From positions 1,364,001 through 1,428,000 of the forward strand of contig NZ_CP012914.1 in the NCBI RefSeq assembly GCF_001315015.1: a stretch of 64,000 bases of DNA. The letters are read 5' to 3'. How positions within the stretch are numbered: the first letter of the stretch is position 1; each line of letters begins with the position of its first letter. The position numbers and the translations under genes are program-made. Shown piece by piece: positions 19,292-31,241 of this stretch. This stretch comes from Azospirillum brasilense (lineage in GTDB: Bacteria > Pseudomonadota > Alphaproteobacteria > Azospirillales > Azospirillaceae). Below the pieces are notes generated by a model that saw only the letters and a list, made by a program, of their open reading frames with translations, searched no databases and was not told the origin of the DNA.

Positions 19292-19308
19292 TGTGAGGAA
19301 TCCTCACA
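19292..19308. promoter_or_regulatory. Palindromic LysR-type operator
   Basis: TGTGAGGAATCCTCACA is a perfect 17-bp palindrome around a central base and contains the LysR consensus T-N11-A (19294-19306). It lies 22 bp before the LysR-type gene and 82 bp before the divergent GNAT gene, where autoregulatory and target sites of such regulators usually sit. Confidence 0.6.
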
Positions 19309-19330
19309 ACGAAACCCAGCAGTCTCACCG

Positions 19331-20251
19331 ATGCCGCGTCTTCCCTTCACCGCCCTGGCCGCCTTCGAGGCGGCGTCCCGGCACGGCAGCATGACCCGCG
19401 CCGCCGACGAGCTTGGCCTGACCCATGGGGCGGTCAGCCGTCAGGTGGGCGATCTGGAGAAGCGGCTGAAGGTCCGCCTGTTCGACCGCACCCCGCAGGG
19501 GCTTCACCTGACCGACGCCGGGCGCGATCTCGCGCAGGCCTGCACCGCCGGGCTGGGGCGGGTTCAGGAAAGCTGGGACCGCATCGCCGGACAAGGACCG
19601 GAACGGCTGCGCATCGCCGCGCCGCGGACTTGGGCGGCCTTGTGGCTGGTGCCGCGGCTGGGGCGTTTCCTGGACGGCCGGCCGGACCTGCGGCTGGACA
19701 TTGAGGGGGGCAACACCGACCGTGCGTCGGAAGCCGAGGCCGGCTGGGCCGTCATCCGCTACATACGCGGTGGCGATCCGGGCCCGGAGGGAACGCTTCT
19801 GTCGGAGGAGTCGCTGGTCCCGGTCTGCGCGCCGTCGCTGGCCGAGCAGCTGTCCGGCCCGGCCGACCTGTCCCGCCAAACGCTGCTGCATTATCAGGCG
19901 TCGCCGGACTGGAGTCTGTGGCGTGCCGGCAGCGGGGTAAGTCTGGACGGCGCGCGCAGTCTGAGCTTTTCGGAATCGGTGATGGTGATCCAGGCGGCCA
20001 TGGCCGGGCAGGGGATTGCGCTGGGGCGCCCGTCGCTGGTGCTGGAGGCGCTGGAGGCCGGACGGCTCGTCGTCCCCTTCGGGCCGGCGGTGCCCTGCGG
20101 CGACCGCTACGTGCTGACCGCCCCGGCCGAGGGGCGCGGGCGCGGCGTGCTCCGCGCCTTCCGGCACTGGCTGCTGGCAGAAGCCGCAACGGATCGGGCG
20201 CGGTTGGAGCGTCTCGGCGTACCGTTTCCGCAGGGCCGTGCTGGCGCCTGA
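19331..20251 (+). CDS. LysR family regulator, GcvA-like
   Basis: 306-residue LysR-type regulator. The N-terminal winged helix spans residues 1-60: FTALAAFEAASRHGSMTRAADELGLTHGAVSRQVGDLEKRLKVRLFDRT, which resembles GcvA in style. The effector-binding domain spans about residues 90-290. ATG 19331 is chosen because it places the HTH at the usual position; the longer reading frame upstream runs through the operator. It is divergent from the GNAT gene and followed by a GST gene 56 bp on. Confidence 0.92.
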   Translation: MPRLPFTALAAFEAASRHGSMTRAADELGLTHGAVSRQVGDLEKRLKVRLFDRTPQGLHLTDAGRDLAQACTAGLGRVQESWDRIAGQGPERLRIAAPRTWAALWLVPRLGRFLDGRPDLRLDIEGGNTDRASEAEAGWAVIRYIRGGDPGPEGTLLSEESLVPVCAPSLAEQLSGPADLSRQTLLHYQASPDWSLWRAGSGVSLDGARSLSFSESVMVIQAAMAGQGIALGRPSLVLEALEAGRLVVPFGPAVPCGDRYVLTAPAEGRGRGVLRAFRHWLLAEAATDRARLERLGVPFPQGRAGA

Positions 20252-20307
20252 TTTCGTTTCGTGTTTATATCCGCCATCGGATGTATTTGGAGCGGAGACA
20301 CGCCGCC

Positions 20308-20916
20308 ATGCTGCGCCTTTACGACAACCTGTCTTCGGGGAATGGCTACAAGTGCCGGCTTCTGCTGCACAAGCTGGGCATTGCCTATGAACGGATCGAG
20401 CTGGACATCGATCGGGCGGAGACCCGCACACCGGAATTCCTGGCCCGCAATCCGAACGGCCGCATTCCGACGCTGCAATTGGAAGACGGCAGCCATCTGC
20501 CGGAATCCAACGCGATCCTGTGGTATCTGGCGGAAGGCACACCCTATCTGCCCGACGACCGCGAGGGACGCGCGCGGGTCCTGCAATGGATGTTCTTCGA
20601 GCAGTACAGCCACGAACCGAACGTCGCGACGGTGCGCTTCTGGATCACGCACCACGTGGAGATGACGGAGGAGCGCAAGCTGGGGGTGGTGACCAAGCGT
20701 CGGCTCGGCTACGACGCTCTGGGCGTCATGGAAGGGCATCTGGCGGAGCGCCGCTTCTTCGTGGGCGATCGTTTCAGCATCGCCGACATCGCGCTCTACG
20801 CCTACACGCATGTGGCGGAGGAGGGTGAGTTCGACCTGTCCGGCTATCCGGCGGTGCGCGCATGGATGGAGCGTGTGGCGGCGGAAGGGCCGCACATCCC
20901 GATCACCCAGGGCTAA
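20308..20916 (+). CDS. Glutathione S-transferase family protein
   Basis: 202-residue GST with an N-terminal thioredoxin-like domain (residues 1-80; LYDNLSSGNGYKCRLLLHKLGI, cis-Pro in NGRIPTL, glutathione-binding LPESNAILWYLA) and a C-terminal helical domain with the conserved FSIADIALYAYTH. The exact activity is unknown; detoxification conjugation is the family role. ATG 20308 has ggaga 9 nt upstream; ATG 20281 would add nine residues. Probably co-regulated with the LysR gene upstream. Confidence 0.9.
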   Translation: MLRLYDNLSSGNGYKCRLLLHKLGIAYERIELDIDRAETRTPEFLARNPNGRIPTLQLEDGSHLPESNAILWYLAEGTPYLPDDREGRARVLQWMFFEQYSHEPNVATVRFWITHHVEMTEERKLGVVTKRRLGYDALGVMEGHLAERRFFVGDRFSIADIALYAYTHVAEEGEFDLSGYPAVRAWMERVAAEGPHIPITQG

Positions 20917-20920
20917 ACGG

Positions 20921-21119
20921 TCAGATCAGCACCACCGCGGCGATCATCGCCACAATCACCGCATAGAAGACGATGCGGCGAAGCCGCCGCGAGAGCGGCG
21001 GCTTGTTGTCGTTCGCGGCCGGCTGGCCCTGACGGACCCGCCGCGCCGGAACGATGAACGCAGCCGGGCTGCGGGCGGCTCCGTCGGAGCCGCCCGTCCC
21101 GATGTGTGCTGTCGGCCGG

Positions 21120-21127
<8 letters not shown>
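20921..21127 (-). CDS. Small single-span membrane protein
   Basis: 68 residues, starting at GTG 21127 and overlapping the gltA stop by 8 nt on the same strand. The N-terminal half is polar, followed by [16 protein letters not shown] (an ANDNK-type motif I have seen in small alphaproteobacterial proteins), then one hydrophobic helix (about residues 52-68) at the very C-terminus, so it looks tail-anchored with Arg-rich flank. Function is unknown. The overlap with gltA suggests coupled translation. Moderate support only. Confidence 0.5.
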
Positions 21128-22433
<1,306 letters not shown>

Positions 22434-22488
22434 CTCGGCACGTCCTTATCTTTAGGGTTGGGGCTTAACGCCCTTTTCGAATGCGCGC

Positions 22489-22517
22489 AGCATAGTTCTA
22501 TGCCGGGCGGATATCAA
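22489..22517 (-). promoter_or_regulatory. Candidate sigma70 promoter of gltA
   Basis: On the - strand, TTGATA (22517-22512) and TATGCT (22494-22489) are separated by exactly 17 bp, placing the start of transcription about 50 bp before gltA. Confidence 0.6.
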
Positions 22518-22527
22518 CGCACGGAAG

Positions 22528-23940
22528 TTATCCCCGTGCTGCAGTTGCGGCATCCTTCATCCGGGCCAGCGTTTCCGCGCGCCCCAGGATCTCGGCCACC
22601 TCGAAGATGGGCGGCGACACGGTGGAACCGGTGAGCGCGGCGCGCAGCGGCTGGGCGATCTTGCCCAGCTTCTCGCCACGCTCCTCGGCGAAGGCACGCA
22701 CCAGTCCTTCGAGGGCGGCGGCGGTGAAGTCCGCCTCGGCCTCGAAGCGGGCGGCGAGGTCGGTCAGGACGCCGCGGCCCTTCTCGTCCAACAGCGCGGC
22801 GGCCTTCTCGTCCATCGCCAGCGGACGGGCGGCGAGGTAGAAGCGGGCGCTCTGGGTGAGATCGACCACGGTGCGGGCGCGTTGCTTCAGCCCGTTCATG
22901 GCGCGGGTCAGCAGATCGCGCTCCGACTCGGTCAGCGCGCGGCCAAGCTCGGCCTCCAGCCGTGGGGCAGCCAGACCCACGAGGCGGGCGTCGTCGGCCT
23001 GCCGCATGTAATGGGCGTTCAGGTTCTCCAGCTTGGCGAAGTCGAAGCGCGAGGGGGAGCGCCCGATGCCCTCAAGGTTGAACCACTCCACGGCCTGTTC
23101 GGTCGAGATGATCTCGTCGTCGCCGTGCCCCCAGCCGAGCCGCAGCAGGTAGTTGCGGATCGCCTCCGGCAGGTAGCCCATGTCGCGGTAGGCGTCGACG
23201 CCCAGCGCGCCGTGGCGCTTCGACAGCTTGGCGCCGTCCGGACCGTGGATCAGCGGGATATGGCCGAACTCCGGCAGGTCCCAGCCCATGGCGTTGAAGA
23301 TCTGGATCTGGCGGAAGGTGTTGGTCAGATGGTCGTCGCCGCGGATGACGTGGGTCACGCCCATGTCGTGGTCGTCGACCACCACCGCCAGCAGATAGGT
23401 CGGGGTGCCGTCGGCGCGCAGCAGGATCAGGTCGTCGAGCTGGGCGTTCTGCACCGTCACCTCGCCCTGGACGCGGTCCTTCAGGACCGTCTCGCCCTCC
23501 TGCGGCGCTTTCAGGCGGATCACCGGCTTCACGCCGGCCGGAGCCTCGGACGGGTCGCGGTCGCGCCAGCGCCCGTCGTAGCGCACCGGCTGGCCCGCGG
23601 CCTTCTGGGCGGCGCGCATGTCCTCCAGCTCCTCGGGGCTCGCGTAGCAGTAATAGGCGCGGCCGGCGGCCAGCATCTGCTGCGCCACCTCGGCGTGGCG
23701 GTCCTTGCGGGCGAACTGGCTGACCGCGTCGCCGTCCCAGTCGAGGCCGAGCCAGGACAGGCCGTCGAGGATGGCGTCCACCGCGGCGTCCGTCGAGCGC
23801 TGGCGGTCGGTGTCCTCGATGCGCAGCAGGTACGTGCCGCCGTTGCGGCGGGCGTACAGCCAGTTGAACAGCGCGGTGCGGGCACCGCCGATGTGGAGAA
23901 AGCCGGTGGGCGACGGGGCGAAACGGGTGACGACGGTCAT
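22528..23940 (-). CDS. gltX: Glutamate--tRNA ligase
   Basis: 470-residue class I aminoacyl-tRNA synthetase charging tRNA-Glu. The HIGH-type motif appears as [22 protein letters not shown] at residues 10-31 and the KMSKS-type motif as [10 protein letters not shown]; the helical anticodon-binding domain follows. ATG 23940 starts [13 protein letters not shown], as expected. It is divergent from comEC across a 140-bp gap. Many alphaproteobacteria carry two GltX copies, so a discriminating role cannot be excluded. Confidence 0.97.
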   Translation of the reverse strand: MTVVTRFAPSPTGFLHIGGARTALFNWLYARRNGGTYLLRIEDTDRQRSTDAAVDAILDGLSWLGLDWDGDAVSQFARKDRHAEVAQQMLAAGRAYYCYASPEELEDMRAAQKAAGQPVRYDGRWRDRDPSEAPAGVKPVIRLKAPQEGETVLKDRVQGEVTVQNAQLDDLILLRADGTPTYLLAVVVDDHDMGVTHVIRGDDHLTNTFRQIQIFNAMGWDLPEFGHIPLIHGPDGAKLSKRHGALGVDAYRDMGYLPEAIRNYLLRLGWGHGDDEIISTEQAVEWFNLEGIGRSPSRFDFAKLENLNAHYMRQADDARLVGLAAPRLEAELGRALTESERDLLTRAMNGLKQRARTVVDLTQSARFYLAARPLAMDEKAAALLDEKGRGVLTDLAARFEAEADFTAAALEGLVRAFAEERGEKLGKIAQPLRAALTGSTVSPPIFEVAEILGRAETLARMKDAATAARG

Positions 23941-24080
23941 GGGAGGCTCAATTCCAGGTTCGGCGCTGCTACAGTGCTGCGGCGGCCGCGCGGCTGCTGC
24001 TGCGGTGCGACTGCGGTGGTGCGGTGGTGTAACACATTAACGGCGCCGGAGGCATTTGCCTTGCGCGCATAGGCGACAGT

Positions 24081-26297
24081 ATGGCCCACGGGGTTGAAGA
24101 GGGCATGGCCGAGGGTTTGGCGGCGGAGGAGGGCGATGCCGGTCCTGTCCGTCGCGGCATTGCCGCGCGCCTTGCCGCAGGGGCGTTGGAGTGTCTCGCC
24201 GCGGAGCGGGAGCGCTGGGCGCTGTGGCTGCCGGTGGGGACCGGGGCGGGTGTGGCGCTGTATTTCGGCCTGCCCGCCGAGCCGCCGCTCTGGCTGGGGC
24301 CGGGCGCCGCGGTCGGCTGTCTGCCTCTGCTGTGGCTGGCGCGGCGGCGTCTGGCGCCGGTCGTTCTGCTGCTGGGGCTGTTGAGCGTCGCTCTGGGCTT
24401 CGCCGCGGTGCAACTGCACAGCGTGGCGGCGATGGCACCGATGCTGACGCGCGAGCTTGGACCGGTGCAGGTCACCGGGCGGGTGCTGGCGATCGAACGG
24501 CAGCCCACCGGCACGCGGTTGATGATCGGTGAACTGGCGGTGGAGCGGTTGCCCCCGGAAGCGACGCCGGCGCGGGTCCGCCTGCATCTGCCGGCCAAGG
24601 TGACACCGCCGGAGGCCGGGACGGTGGTCCGGCTGCGCGCCATGCTCCACCCGCCGGCCGCCCCGGCAGAGCCGGGAGCGTTCGACCTGCAGCGGCGCGC
24701 CTATTTCGAAGGCTTCGGCGCGGTCGGCTTCGTCATGGGTGCCCCCGTTGCCCAGGATGCGCCACCGCCCGGCGGCTGGCGCCGGGTGACGGTGGCCTTC
24801 GAGCGGGCGCGCGCCGCCATCGCCGAGCGGGTTCGTGCCGTCGTGAGCGATTCCGCGGAGGCCAGTGTCACCGCCGCCTTGCTGAACGGCGACGCGGCGG
24901 CGATTCCAGGACCGATGATGGACGCCTTCCGTGACAGCGGCCTCGCGCATCTCCTGTCCATTTCCGGCCTGCATGTGGGCATCGCCGCGGGAATCGTCTT
25001 TTGGGTGGTGCGGGCGCTGCTGGCGCTGGTTCCCTGGATCGCGCTGCGCTGGCCGATCAAGAAGATCGCGGCGCTGGCCGGCATCCTGTCGGCCATCCTC
25101 TACACGCTACTGGTGGGGGCTCCCCTGCCGACGCTGCGGTCGGTGCTGATGACCGGCCTCGTCATGGGCGCGGTGATCGCCGACCGGTCGCCGATCAGCA
25201 TGCGGCTGGTCGCCTTCGCCGGCATCGTCACCGTCCTCTATGACCCGGAGGGGATGCTGGGGCCGAGCTTCCAGATGTCCTTCGCGGCGGTCGTCGCCCT
25301 GATCGCCGCCTTCGAACGCTTCACGCCCTGGGCGGTGCGGCGGCGGCGCGAGATGGGCTGGCTCGGCAAGGGTGTCATGGCGCTGGGCGGAATTGTCTTT
25401 TCCAGCGTGGTGGCGACGGTCGCGACGACGCCCTACGGGCTCTATCATTTCCAGCAGGTCGCCTTTTACGGCGTGCTGTCCAACATGGTGGCGATCCCCA
25501 TCACGACGGTGTGGATCATGCCTTTCAGTTTGCTGTCATACTTGCTGCTGCCCTTCGGGCTGGAGGGGCCGGCGGTCACGGCGATGAGCTGGGGCGTCCG
25601 GCTGGTCATCGAAACGGCGGAGCGGACCGCGGCGCTGCCTGGAGCGACGGCGTTCCTGCCGGCCATGCCGGACGCCGCCATCGCGGCGGTCACGCTGGGC
25701 GGGTTGTGGCTGGCCATCTGGACAGGACGCTGGCGCTGGTTGGGGCTGGTGGCCTTGGCCGGCGGACTGGTCGCCCCGGCCGTCGCGCCGCGGCCCGACA
25801 TTCTGGTGTCGGAGGACGGCAAGCTTATGGCCGTGCGCGGCGCGGAGGGGATTCTCAGCCTCTCCACCGCCAGCGACGGGCGGGTCGCCAACACGTGGAG
25901 GCGGCGCGACGGCATGGAGAAGCCGGAGGGGAAGGCCGGTCAGGATGTCTGGCCGCTCGCCGGGGTCAGCCTGGACGGGGGGCTGCGCTGCGATGCTCTG
26001 GGATGCCTTTACCGAGCGCAGGGGAAGACGGTGGCGCTGCTGCGCCAGCCCGATGCCTTGCCGGAGGATTGCGCAGTGGCCGATGCGGTGGTGACCGCGA
26101 CTCCATCGCGCGGGTGCCGGGCGCCGCTGGTCATCGACCGCTGGCGCCTGCGGCGGGAGGGTGCGCAGGCGCTTTATCTGTCGGACCAGGGCATCCGGGT
26201 GGAAAGCGTGCGCGGTCGGCGCGGGGACCGCCCGTGGACGATGGGAGGAAGGACGATGGGCGGGACGCTGACCGATGGAAGGACCGGGGCGCGCTGA
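24081..26297 (+). CDS. comEC: ComEC/Rec2 family DNA uptake channel protein
   Basis: 738-residue polytopic membrane protein. The N-terminal DUF4131 region with hydrophobic spans and an OB-like segment covers about residues 40-235. The ComEC core begins with the hallmark DSGLAHLLSISGLHVGIAAGI (around residue 290) and several more spans follow. The C-terminal part is shorter than the metallo-beta-lactamase domain of Bacillus ComEC and lacks an obvious HxHxDH. Known family role is single-strand DNA transport in competence. It is convergent with lexA (25-bp gap). Confidence 0.92.
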   Translation: MAHGVEEGMAEGLAAEEGDAGPVRRGIAARLAAGALECLAAERERWALWLPVGTGAGVALYFGLPAEPPLWLGPGAAVGCLPLLWLARRRLAPVVLLLGLLSVALGFAAVQLHSVAAMAPMLTRELGPVQVTGRVLAIERQPTGTRLMIGELAVERLPPEATPARVRLHLPAKVTPPEAGTVVRLRAMLHPPAAPAEPGAFDLQRRAYFEGFGAVGFVMGAPVAQDAPPPGGWRRVTVAFERARAAIAERVRAVVSDSAEASVTAALLNGDAAAIPGPMMDAFRDSGLAHLLSISGLHVGIAAGIVFWVVRALLALVPWIALRWPIKKIAALAGILSAILYTLLVGAPLPTLRSVLMTGLVMGAVIADRSPISMRLVAFAGIVTVLYDPEGMLGPSFQMSFAAVVALIAAFERFTPWAVRRRREMGWLGKGVMALGGIVFSSVVATVATTPYGLYHFQQVAFYGVLSNMVAIPITTVWIMPFSLLSYLLLPFGLEGPAVTAMSWGVRLVIETAERTAALPGATAFLPAMPDAAIAAVTLGGLWLAIWTGRWRWLGLVALAGGLVAPAVAPRPDILVSEDGKLMAVRGAEGILSLSTASDGRVANTWRRRDGMEKPEGKAGQDVWPLAGVSLDGGLRCDALGCLYRAQGKTVALLRQPDALPEDCAVADAVVTATPSRGCRAPLVIDRWRLRREGAQALYLSDQGIRVESVRGRRGDRPWTMGGRTMGGTLTDGRTGAR

Positions 26298-26322
26298 ACC
26301 GCCGCCCCGGCGCGTCCTGCTG

Positions 26323-27021
26323 TCAGTACTTCCGCACCAGACCGACGAGGCGGCCCTGCACCCGGACGCGGTCGGCGCCGAAGATGCGCGTCTCGTAGGC
26401 GGCGTTGGCGGGTTCGAGCGCCACGGTGTTGCCCTTGCGGCGCAGGCGCTTCAGCGTGACCTCGGCGTCGTCGACCAGGGCGACGACGATCGAGCCGTTG
26501 TCCGCGCTGTCGCAGCGCTGGATGACCACCGTGTCATGGTCGAGGATGCCGGCCTCGACCATCGAATCGCCGGCGACTTCCAGCGCGTAGTGGTCGCCCA
26601 TGCCGAGCATGGCCGCGGGAACGTCCACGAAGGCGGAACCGTCGCGCAGCGCCTCGATGGGCGTACCCGCGGCGATCCGGCCGTAGAGCGGAAGCTGCAC
26701 CGATTCCGATGCCGGATTCGCCTCCCGCCCCGCGAAGCTGAAGTCGCCCTTGATGACGTTGGGCTGGAACTTGGCGCGCGGCGGCCGGGTGCGGGCGGTC
26801 TCCAGCCCCTCCGGCAGGCGCAGCACCTCCAGCGCGCGGGCGCGGTGGGGCAGGCGGCGGATGAAGCCGCGCTCCTCCAGCCCCGTGATGAGGCGGTGGA
26901 TGCCCGACTTGGACTTCAGGTTGAGAGCGTCCTTCATTTCGTCGAAGGAAGGGGACACACCGCCCTGCCCGAGCCGCTCGTTGATGAAAAGCAGCAATTC
27001 ATGCTGCTTGCGCGTGAGCAT
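26323..27021 (-). CDS. lexA: LexA repressor
   Basis: 232-residue SOS repressor. The winged-helix DNA-binding domain spans residues 1-65 ([32 protein letters not shown]). The self-cleavage Ala118-Gly119 bond lies in [12 protein letters not shown], with Ser153 (GDSM) and Lys191 (VTLKRL) as the catalytic dyad, so it should be RecA-triggered. A GTTC-N7-GTTC box lies 59-73 bp before the start, supporting autoregulation. It follows moeA on the same strand after 156 bp, with its own control region. Confidence 0.97.
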   Translation of the reverse strand: MLTRKQHELLLFINERLGQGGVSPSFDEMKDALNLKSKSGIHRLITGLEERGFIRRLPHRARALEVLRLPEGLETARTRPPRAKFQPNVIKGDFSFAGREANPASESVQLPLYGRIAAGTPIEALRDGSAFVDVPAAMLGMGDHYALEVAGDSMVEAGILDHDTVVIQRCDSADNGSIVVALVDDAEVTLKRLRRKGNTVALEPANAAYETRIFGADRVRVQGRLVGLVRKY

Positions 27022-27079
27022 TTGTGCCTCCCGGCCGGTTCCGCACTAGATATGGAACAAAAGCAAAACGTTCCTTCTT

Positions 27080-27094
27080 GTTCTAGTTTGGTTC
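27080..27094 (-). promoter_or_regulatory. SOS box of lexA
   Basis: GTTCTAGTTTGGTTC fits the alphaproteobacterial LexA consensus GTTC-N7-GTTC exactly. A further GTTC at 27070-27073 is spaced 6 bp from the first, giving three GTTC units in a row. The site lies 59 bp before lexA. Confidence 0.8.
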
Positions 27095-27177
27095 TTAACC
27101 CCCGTCAAGCCCTACGAATGAAATCAATCGCAAATCGACGGACAGGACTTCCAAATGGATTTCCGGTGCGGAACGGA

Positions 27178-28395
27178 TTAAAGCGACAGGACACCGCCGC
27201 TCAGCGGGATTACCGTCACGCGGTCGCCCACAGCGGCGGCGGTTGCCTGCGGCTCGCGGACGATCAGGGCATCGGCCCGGGCCAGCCGGGACATCATCGC
27301 GCTGTCCTGGCGCGGGAAGGGGGTGGCGACGGGCTCGCCGTCCGCTCCGGTGGACAGCGTGGCGCGCAGGAAATCCGTACGGTCGTCGTTGGCCTTCAGC
27401 GGCGCGCCGAGCCGGGCCGTGAGCGTGGCGCTCTCGGCGGGCAACCCCTGGAGACGGCGGAGGACGGGCACCAGGAACAGCAGGGCGGCCACGCCGGTGG
27501 ACACCGGGTTGCCGGGCAGGCCGAGCAGCGGCACTCCGTTCGCCGTCCCGAAAATCAACGGTTTGCCGGGCTTCATGGCGACGCGGTAGAAGTCCAGCGA
27601 CAGCCCGCCCAGCACGTCGCGCACATGGTCGTGCTCGCCTTGCGAGGCGCCGCCCGTGGTCACCAGCAGGTCGCAGCCGGCCGCCCCGGCGGCCATGGCG
27701 GCGAGATGCTCCGGATCGTCCTTGGCCACGCCGAGATTGTGGGCGAGCCCGCCCTGGCTGGCGACCAGCGCGCACAGGCCGAGCGCGTTGGAGCTGACGA
27801 TCTGGCTCGGCCCCAGCGGATCGCCGGGCAGGGCGATCTCGTCACCGGTGGCGAGCACGGCGACCCGCGGGCGGCGGTGGACGCGCAGCCAGGGCAGGTT
27901 GGCGGCGGCGGCCAGGGCGACGTCGCGGGCGGTCAGCAACCGTCCCTTGGGAAGCAACTCCTCTCCCGCGGCGAAGTCCAGACCGGCGGGACGGATGAAG
28001 CGCCCCGCGGGCACGGCGCGCCCGACGCGCACGCGATCCCCGGCGTCCTCGCAATCCTCCTGCATCACCACGGCGTCGGCGCCGGTGGGCAGAGGGGCGC
28101 CGGTGAAGATGCGCACGGCCTCGCCGGCGCCGACCGATCCGGCGAAGGCGTGGCCGGCCGCGGACTCGCCGATGCGGCGCAGGGTGACCGGCGCATCCCC
28201 CGACGCCGGGACGATGTCGGTGGCGCGGACGGCCCAGCCGTCCATGGCGGCGGCGGCGAAAGGCGGCTGGGTCAGGCGGGCGACGGCGGGCTCCGCCAGG
28301 ACGCGCCCCAGCGCGTCGGGCAGCGGCACCGTCTCCGCCGGCAGGGCGGTGAAGGCAGCGAGGATGCGGGCGCGGGCTTCACCAACCTGCAACAT
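27178..28395 (-). CDS. moeA: Molybdopterin molybdenumtransferase
   Basis: 405-residue MoeA, which inserts molybdate into adenylated molybdopterin. Domains follow the family: N-terminal PPFAAAAMDGWAVRATD and GEAVRIFTGAPLPTGADAVVMQED, the MoCF-type fold with VAVLATGDEI and LLVTTGGASQGEHDHVRDVL, then FGTANGVPLLGLPGNPVST and a C-terminal beta domain. ATG 28395 overlaps the moaC stop (ATGA) and has gggggag upstream; ATG 28413 is an alternative. Last gene of the trp-moa run. Confidence 0.95.
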   Translation of the reverse strand: MLQVGEARARILAAFTALPAETVPLPDALGRVLAEPAVARLTQPPFAAAAMDGWAVRATDIVPASGDAPVTLRRIGESAAGHAFAGSVGAGEAVRIFTGAPLPTGADAVVMQEDCEDAGDRVRVGRAVPAGRFIRPAGLDFAAGEELLPKGRLLTARDVALAAAANLPWLRVHRRPRVAVLATGDEIALPGDPLGPSQIVSSNALGLCALVASQGGLAHNLGVAKDDPEHLAAMAAGAAGCDLLVTTGGASQGEHDHVRDVLGGLSLDFYRVAMKPGKPLIFGTANGVPLLGLPGNPVSTGVAALLFLVPVLRRLQGLPAESATLTARLGAPLKANDDRTDFLRATLSTGADGEPVATPFPRQDSAMMSRLARADALIVREPQATAAAVGDRVTVIPLSGGVLSL

Positions 28396-28889
28396 CAGAC
28401 CGCGCTCCCCCATTCGCCGCTCTTGCCGCCGGCCTTGTGCAGCAGTTTCACCTCGGTGATGGTCATGCCGCGGTCCACCGCCTTGCACATGTCATAGACG
28501 GTGAGTGCCGCGACCGACACGGCGGTCAGCGCCTCCATCTCCACGCCGGTCTGGCCCCTCAGCTTGCAGGTGGCGGTGATGTCCACGGCGTTGCGTTCGG
28601 GGTCGCAGGTCAGGTCGACCTTGACCGAGGTCAGCATCAGCGGGTGGCAGAGCGGGATCAGGTCCGGCGTGCGCTTGGCCCCCATGATGCCGGCCAAGCG
28701 GGCCACCGACAGGACATCGCCCTTCTTGACGCCGCCCTGGAGGATGAGCGCCAACGTTTCCGGCTGCATCAGAACGGAGCCGCGGGCGGTCGCCGAGCGC
28801 TCCGTGTCGGCCTTGCCGGACACGTCCACCATGACCGCGCGGCCTTCGGCGTCGAAATGGGTGAAGCCGCCAGCGGGCTGGTCGGTCAT
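28395..28889 (-). CDS. moaC: Cyclic pyranopterin monophosphate synthase
   Basis: 164-residue MoaC, converting the MoaA product to cyclic pyranopterin monophosphate in molybdenum cofactor synthesis. [33 protein letters not shown] and [29 protein letters not shown] are diagnostic, with the conserved Lys at the last segment. ATG 28889 overlaps the GNAT gene stop and the 3' end overlaps moeA, so three genes are likely translationally coupled. Confidence 0.97.
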   Translation of the reverse strand: MTDQPAGGFTHFDAEGRAVMVDVSGKADTERSATARGSVLMQPETLALILQGGVKKGDVLSVARLAGIMGAKRTPDLIPLCHPLMLTSVKVDLTCDPERNAVDITATCKLRGQTGVEMEALTAVSVAALTVYDMCKAVDRGMTITEVKLLHKAGGKSGEWGSAV

Positions 28890-29365
28890 AGGGGTTTCTC
28901 CATGAACAGGCTCAGCGGGTCCGGACCGTAGGGGCCGAACGGGCCGCGGTCGGCGAAGCCCTGCTTGCGGTAGAGCGCGATGGCCTCGTCCTGATAGACG
29001 CCGGTTTCCAACAACAACGCCGATAGGCCGGCGGCGCGGGCCTCGTCCTCGATGCGCTCCAGAAGGCGGCGCCCGATCTGGCCGCCGCGCGCGGTCGGCT
29101 GGACGAACATCCGCTTGACCTCGCCATAGCCGCCTTCGGTGTCGATGCGCATGGCGCCGCAACCGACCACGGTTCCCGACCGCCGGGCGACCAGGAAGCG
29201 GATGTCCGGTTTCGCCAGCGTTTGCAGGTCGAGCAGGTGGTTGCTCTCGGCCGGGTAGAGGTCGCCCAGGTAACGGTCCAACTCCTCGATGAGCTGAACC
29301 ACCGCGTCCTGGAGCGGGCTTTCACGGGCAATGGTCACGTTCGGCACGGCGTCGCTCCTCCCCAT
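28886..29365 (-). CDS. GNAT family N-acetyltransferase
   Basis: 159-residue GNAT domain protein. Acetyl-CoA binding loop is [13 protein letters not shown] after a strand [42 protein letters not shown] at the end matches the YhhW/PA4866-like style where a final FMEK is common. Substrate unknown. It lies between trpC (17-bp gap) and moaC (4-nt overlap) in one run of - strand genes, and has no evident link to tryptophan or molybdopterin synthesis. Confidence 0.87.
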   Translation of the reverse strand: MGRSDAVPNVTIARESPLQDAVVQLIEELDRYLGDLYPAESNHLLDLQTLAKPDIRFLVARRSGTVVGCGAMRIDTEGGYGEVKRMFVQPTARGGQIGRRLLERIEDEARAAGLSALLLETGVYQDEAIALYRKQGFADRGPFGPYGPDPLSLFMEKPL

Positions 29366-29382
29366 TGCTTTATTGTTTTGTC

Positions 29383-30167
29383 TCAGGCGAGCAGGGCGCG
29401 GGTGGCCGCGCTCACATCCTCCTGCCGCATCAGCGATTCACCGACCAGGAAACAGCGCGCGCCGACCGCCGCCATGCGCGACAGGTCCGCCGGGCTGTAG
29501 AGACCGCTTTCGGCGACCAGCATGCGGTCGGCGGGCACGTGGGCCGCCAGTTCCTCCGTCGTGGCGATGTCCACCGCCAGGGTCTTCAGGTTCCGGTTGT
29601 TCACGCCGAGCAGCGGAGTCTTCAGCGCCAGGGCGCGGTCAAGCTCCTCGCGGTTGTGCACCTCGACCAGCACGTCCAGGCCCCAGGCGATGGCGGCGTC
29701 CTCGATCTCCACGGCCTGCGCGTCGCTCAGCGCGGCCATGATGATCAGGATGCAGTCGGCGCCCAGCGCGCGGGATTCGGCGATCTGGTAGGGATCGACC
29801 ATGAAGTCCTTGCGCAGCACCGGCAGGTCCACCGCGGCGCGGGCGGACAGCAGGTAGTCGTCGCAGCCCTGGAAATAGGGCTCGTCGGTCAGTACGGACA
29901 GGCAGGTGGCGCCGCCCCCGCGGTAGGCGCGCGCCAGCGACGGCGGGTCGAAGTCCGGGCGGATCAGGCCCTTGGACGGGCTGGCCTTCTTGATCTCGGC
30001 GATCAGGCCGTAGCGGCCCCCGTCCACCGTGCGGCGCAGCGCGCGGATGAAGCCGCGCGCCGGGTCGGCGCTGCGGGCATCGTCCTCCACAGCGGACAGC
30101 GGGCGGGCGGATTTGCGGGCTTGGACCAGCGCGCGCTTGTCGTCGCAGATGCGGGTCAGGACGTCGC

Positions 30168-30171
<4 letters not shown>
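29383..30171 (-). CDS. trpC: Indole-3-glycerol phosphate synthase
   Basis: 262-residue TIM-barrel enzyme closing the ring of CdRP to indole-3-glycerol phosphate. The catalytic lysine region [15 protein letters not shown], then [13 protein letters not shown] and VNNRNLKTL, and the phosphate-binding LVAESGL and FLVGESLM, are all present. It is not fused to TrpF. ATG 30171 overlaps the trpD stop (ATGA). Confidence 0.97.

Positions 30172-31237
<1,066 letters not shown>

Positions 31238-31241
<4 letters not shown>

Noticed and set aside
24081..26297. ComEC plus ComEA-like protein taken as a complete competence locus
   Set aside because: The genes are 17-19 kb apart and on separate transcripts, and no type IV pilus or DprA genes are here; both occur widely in bacteria not known to be competent.
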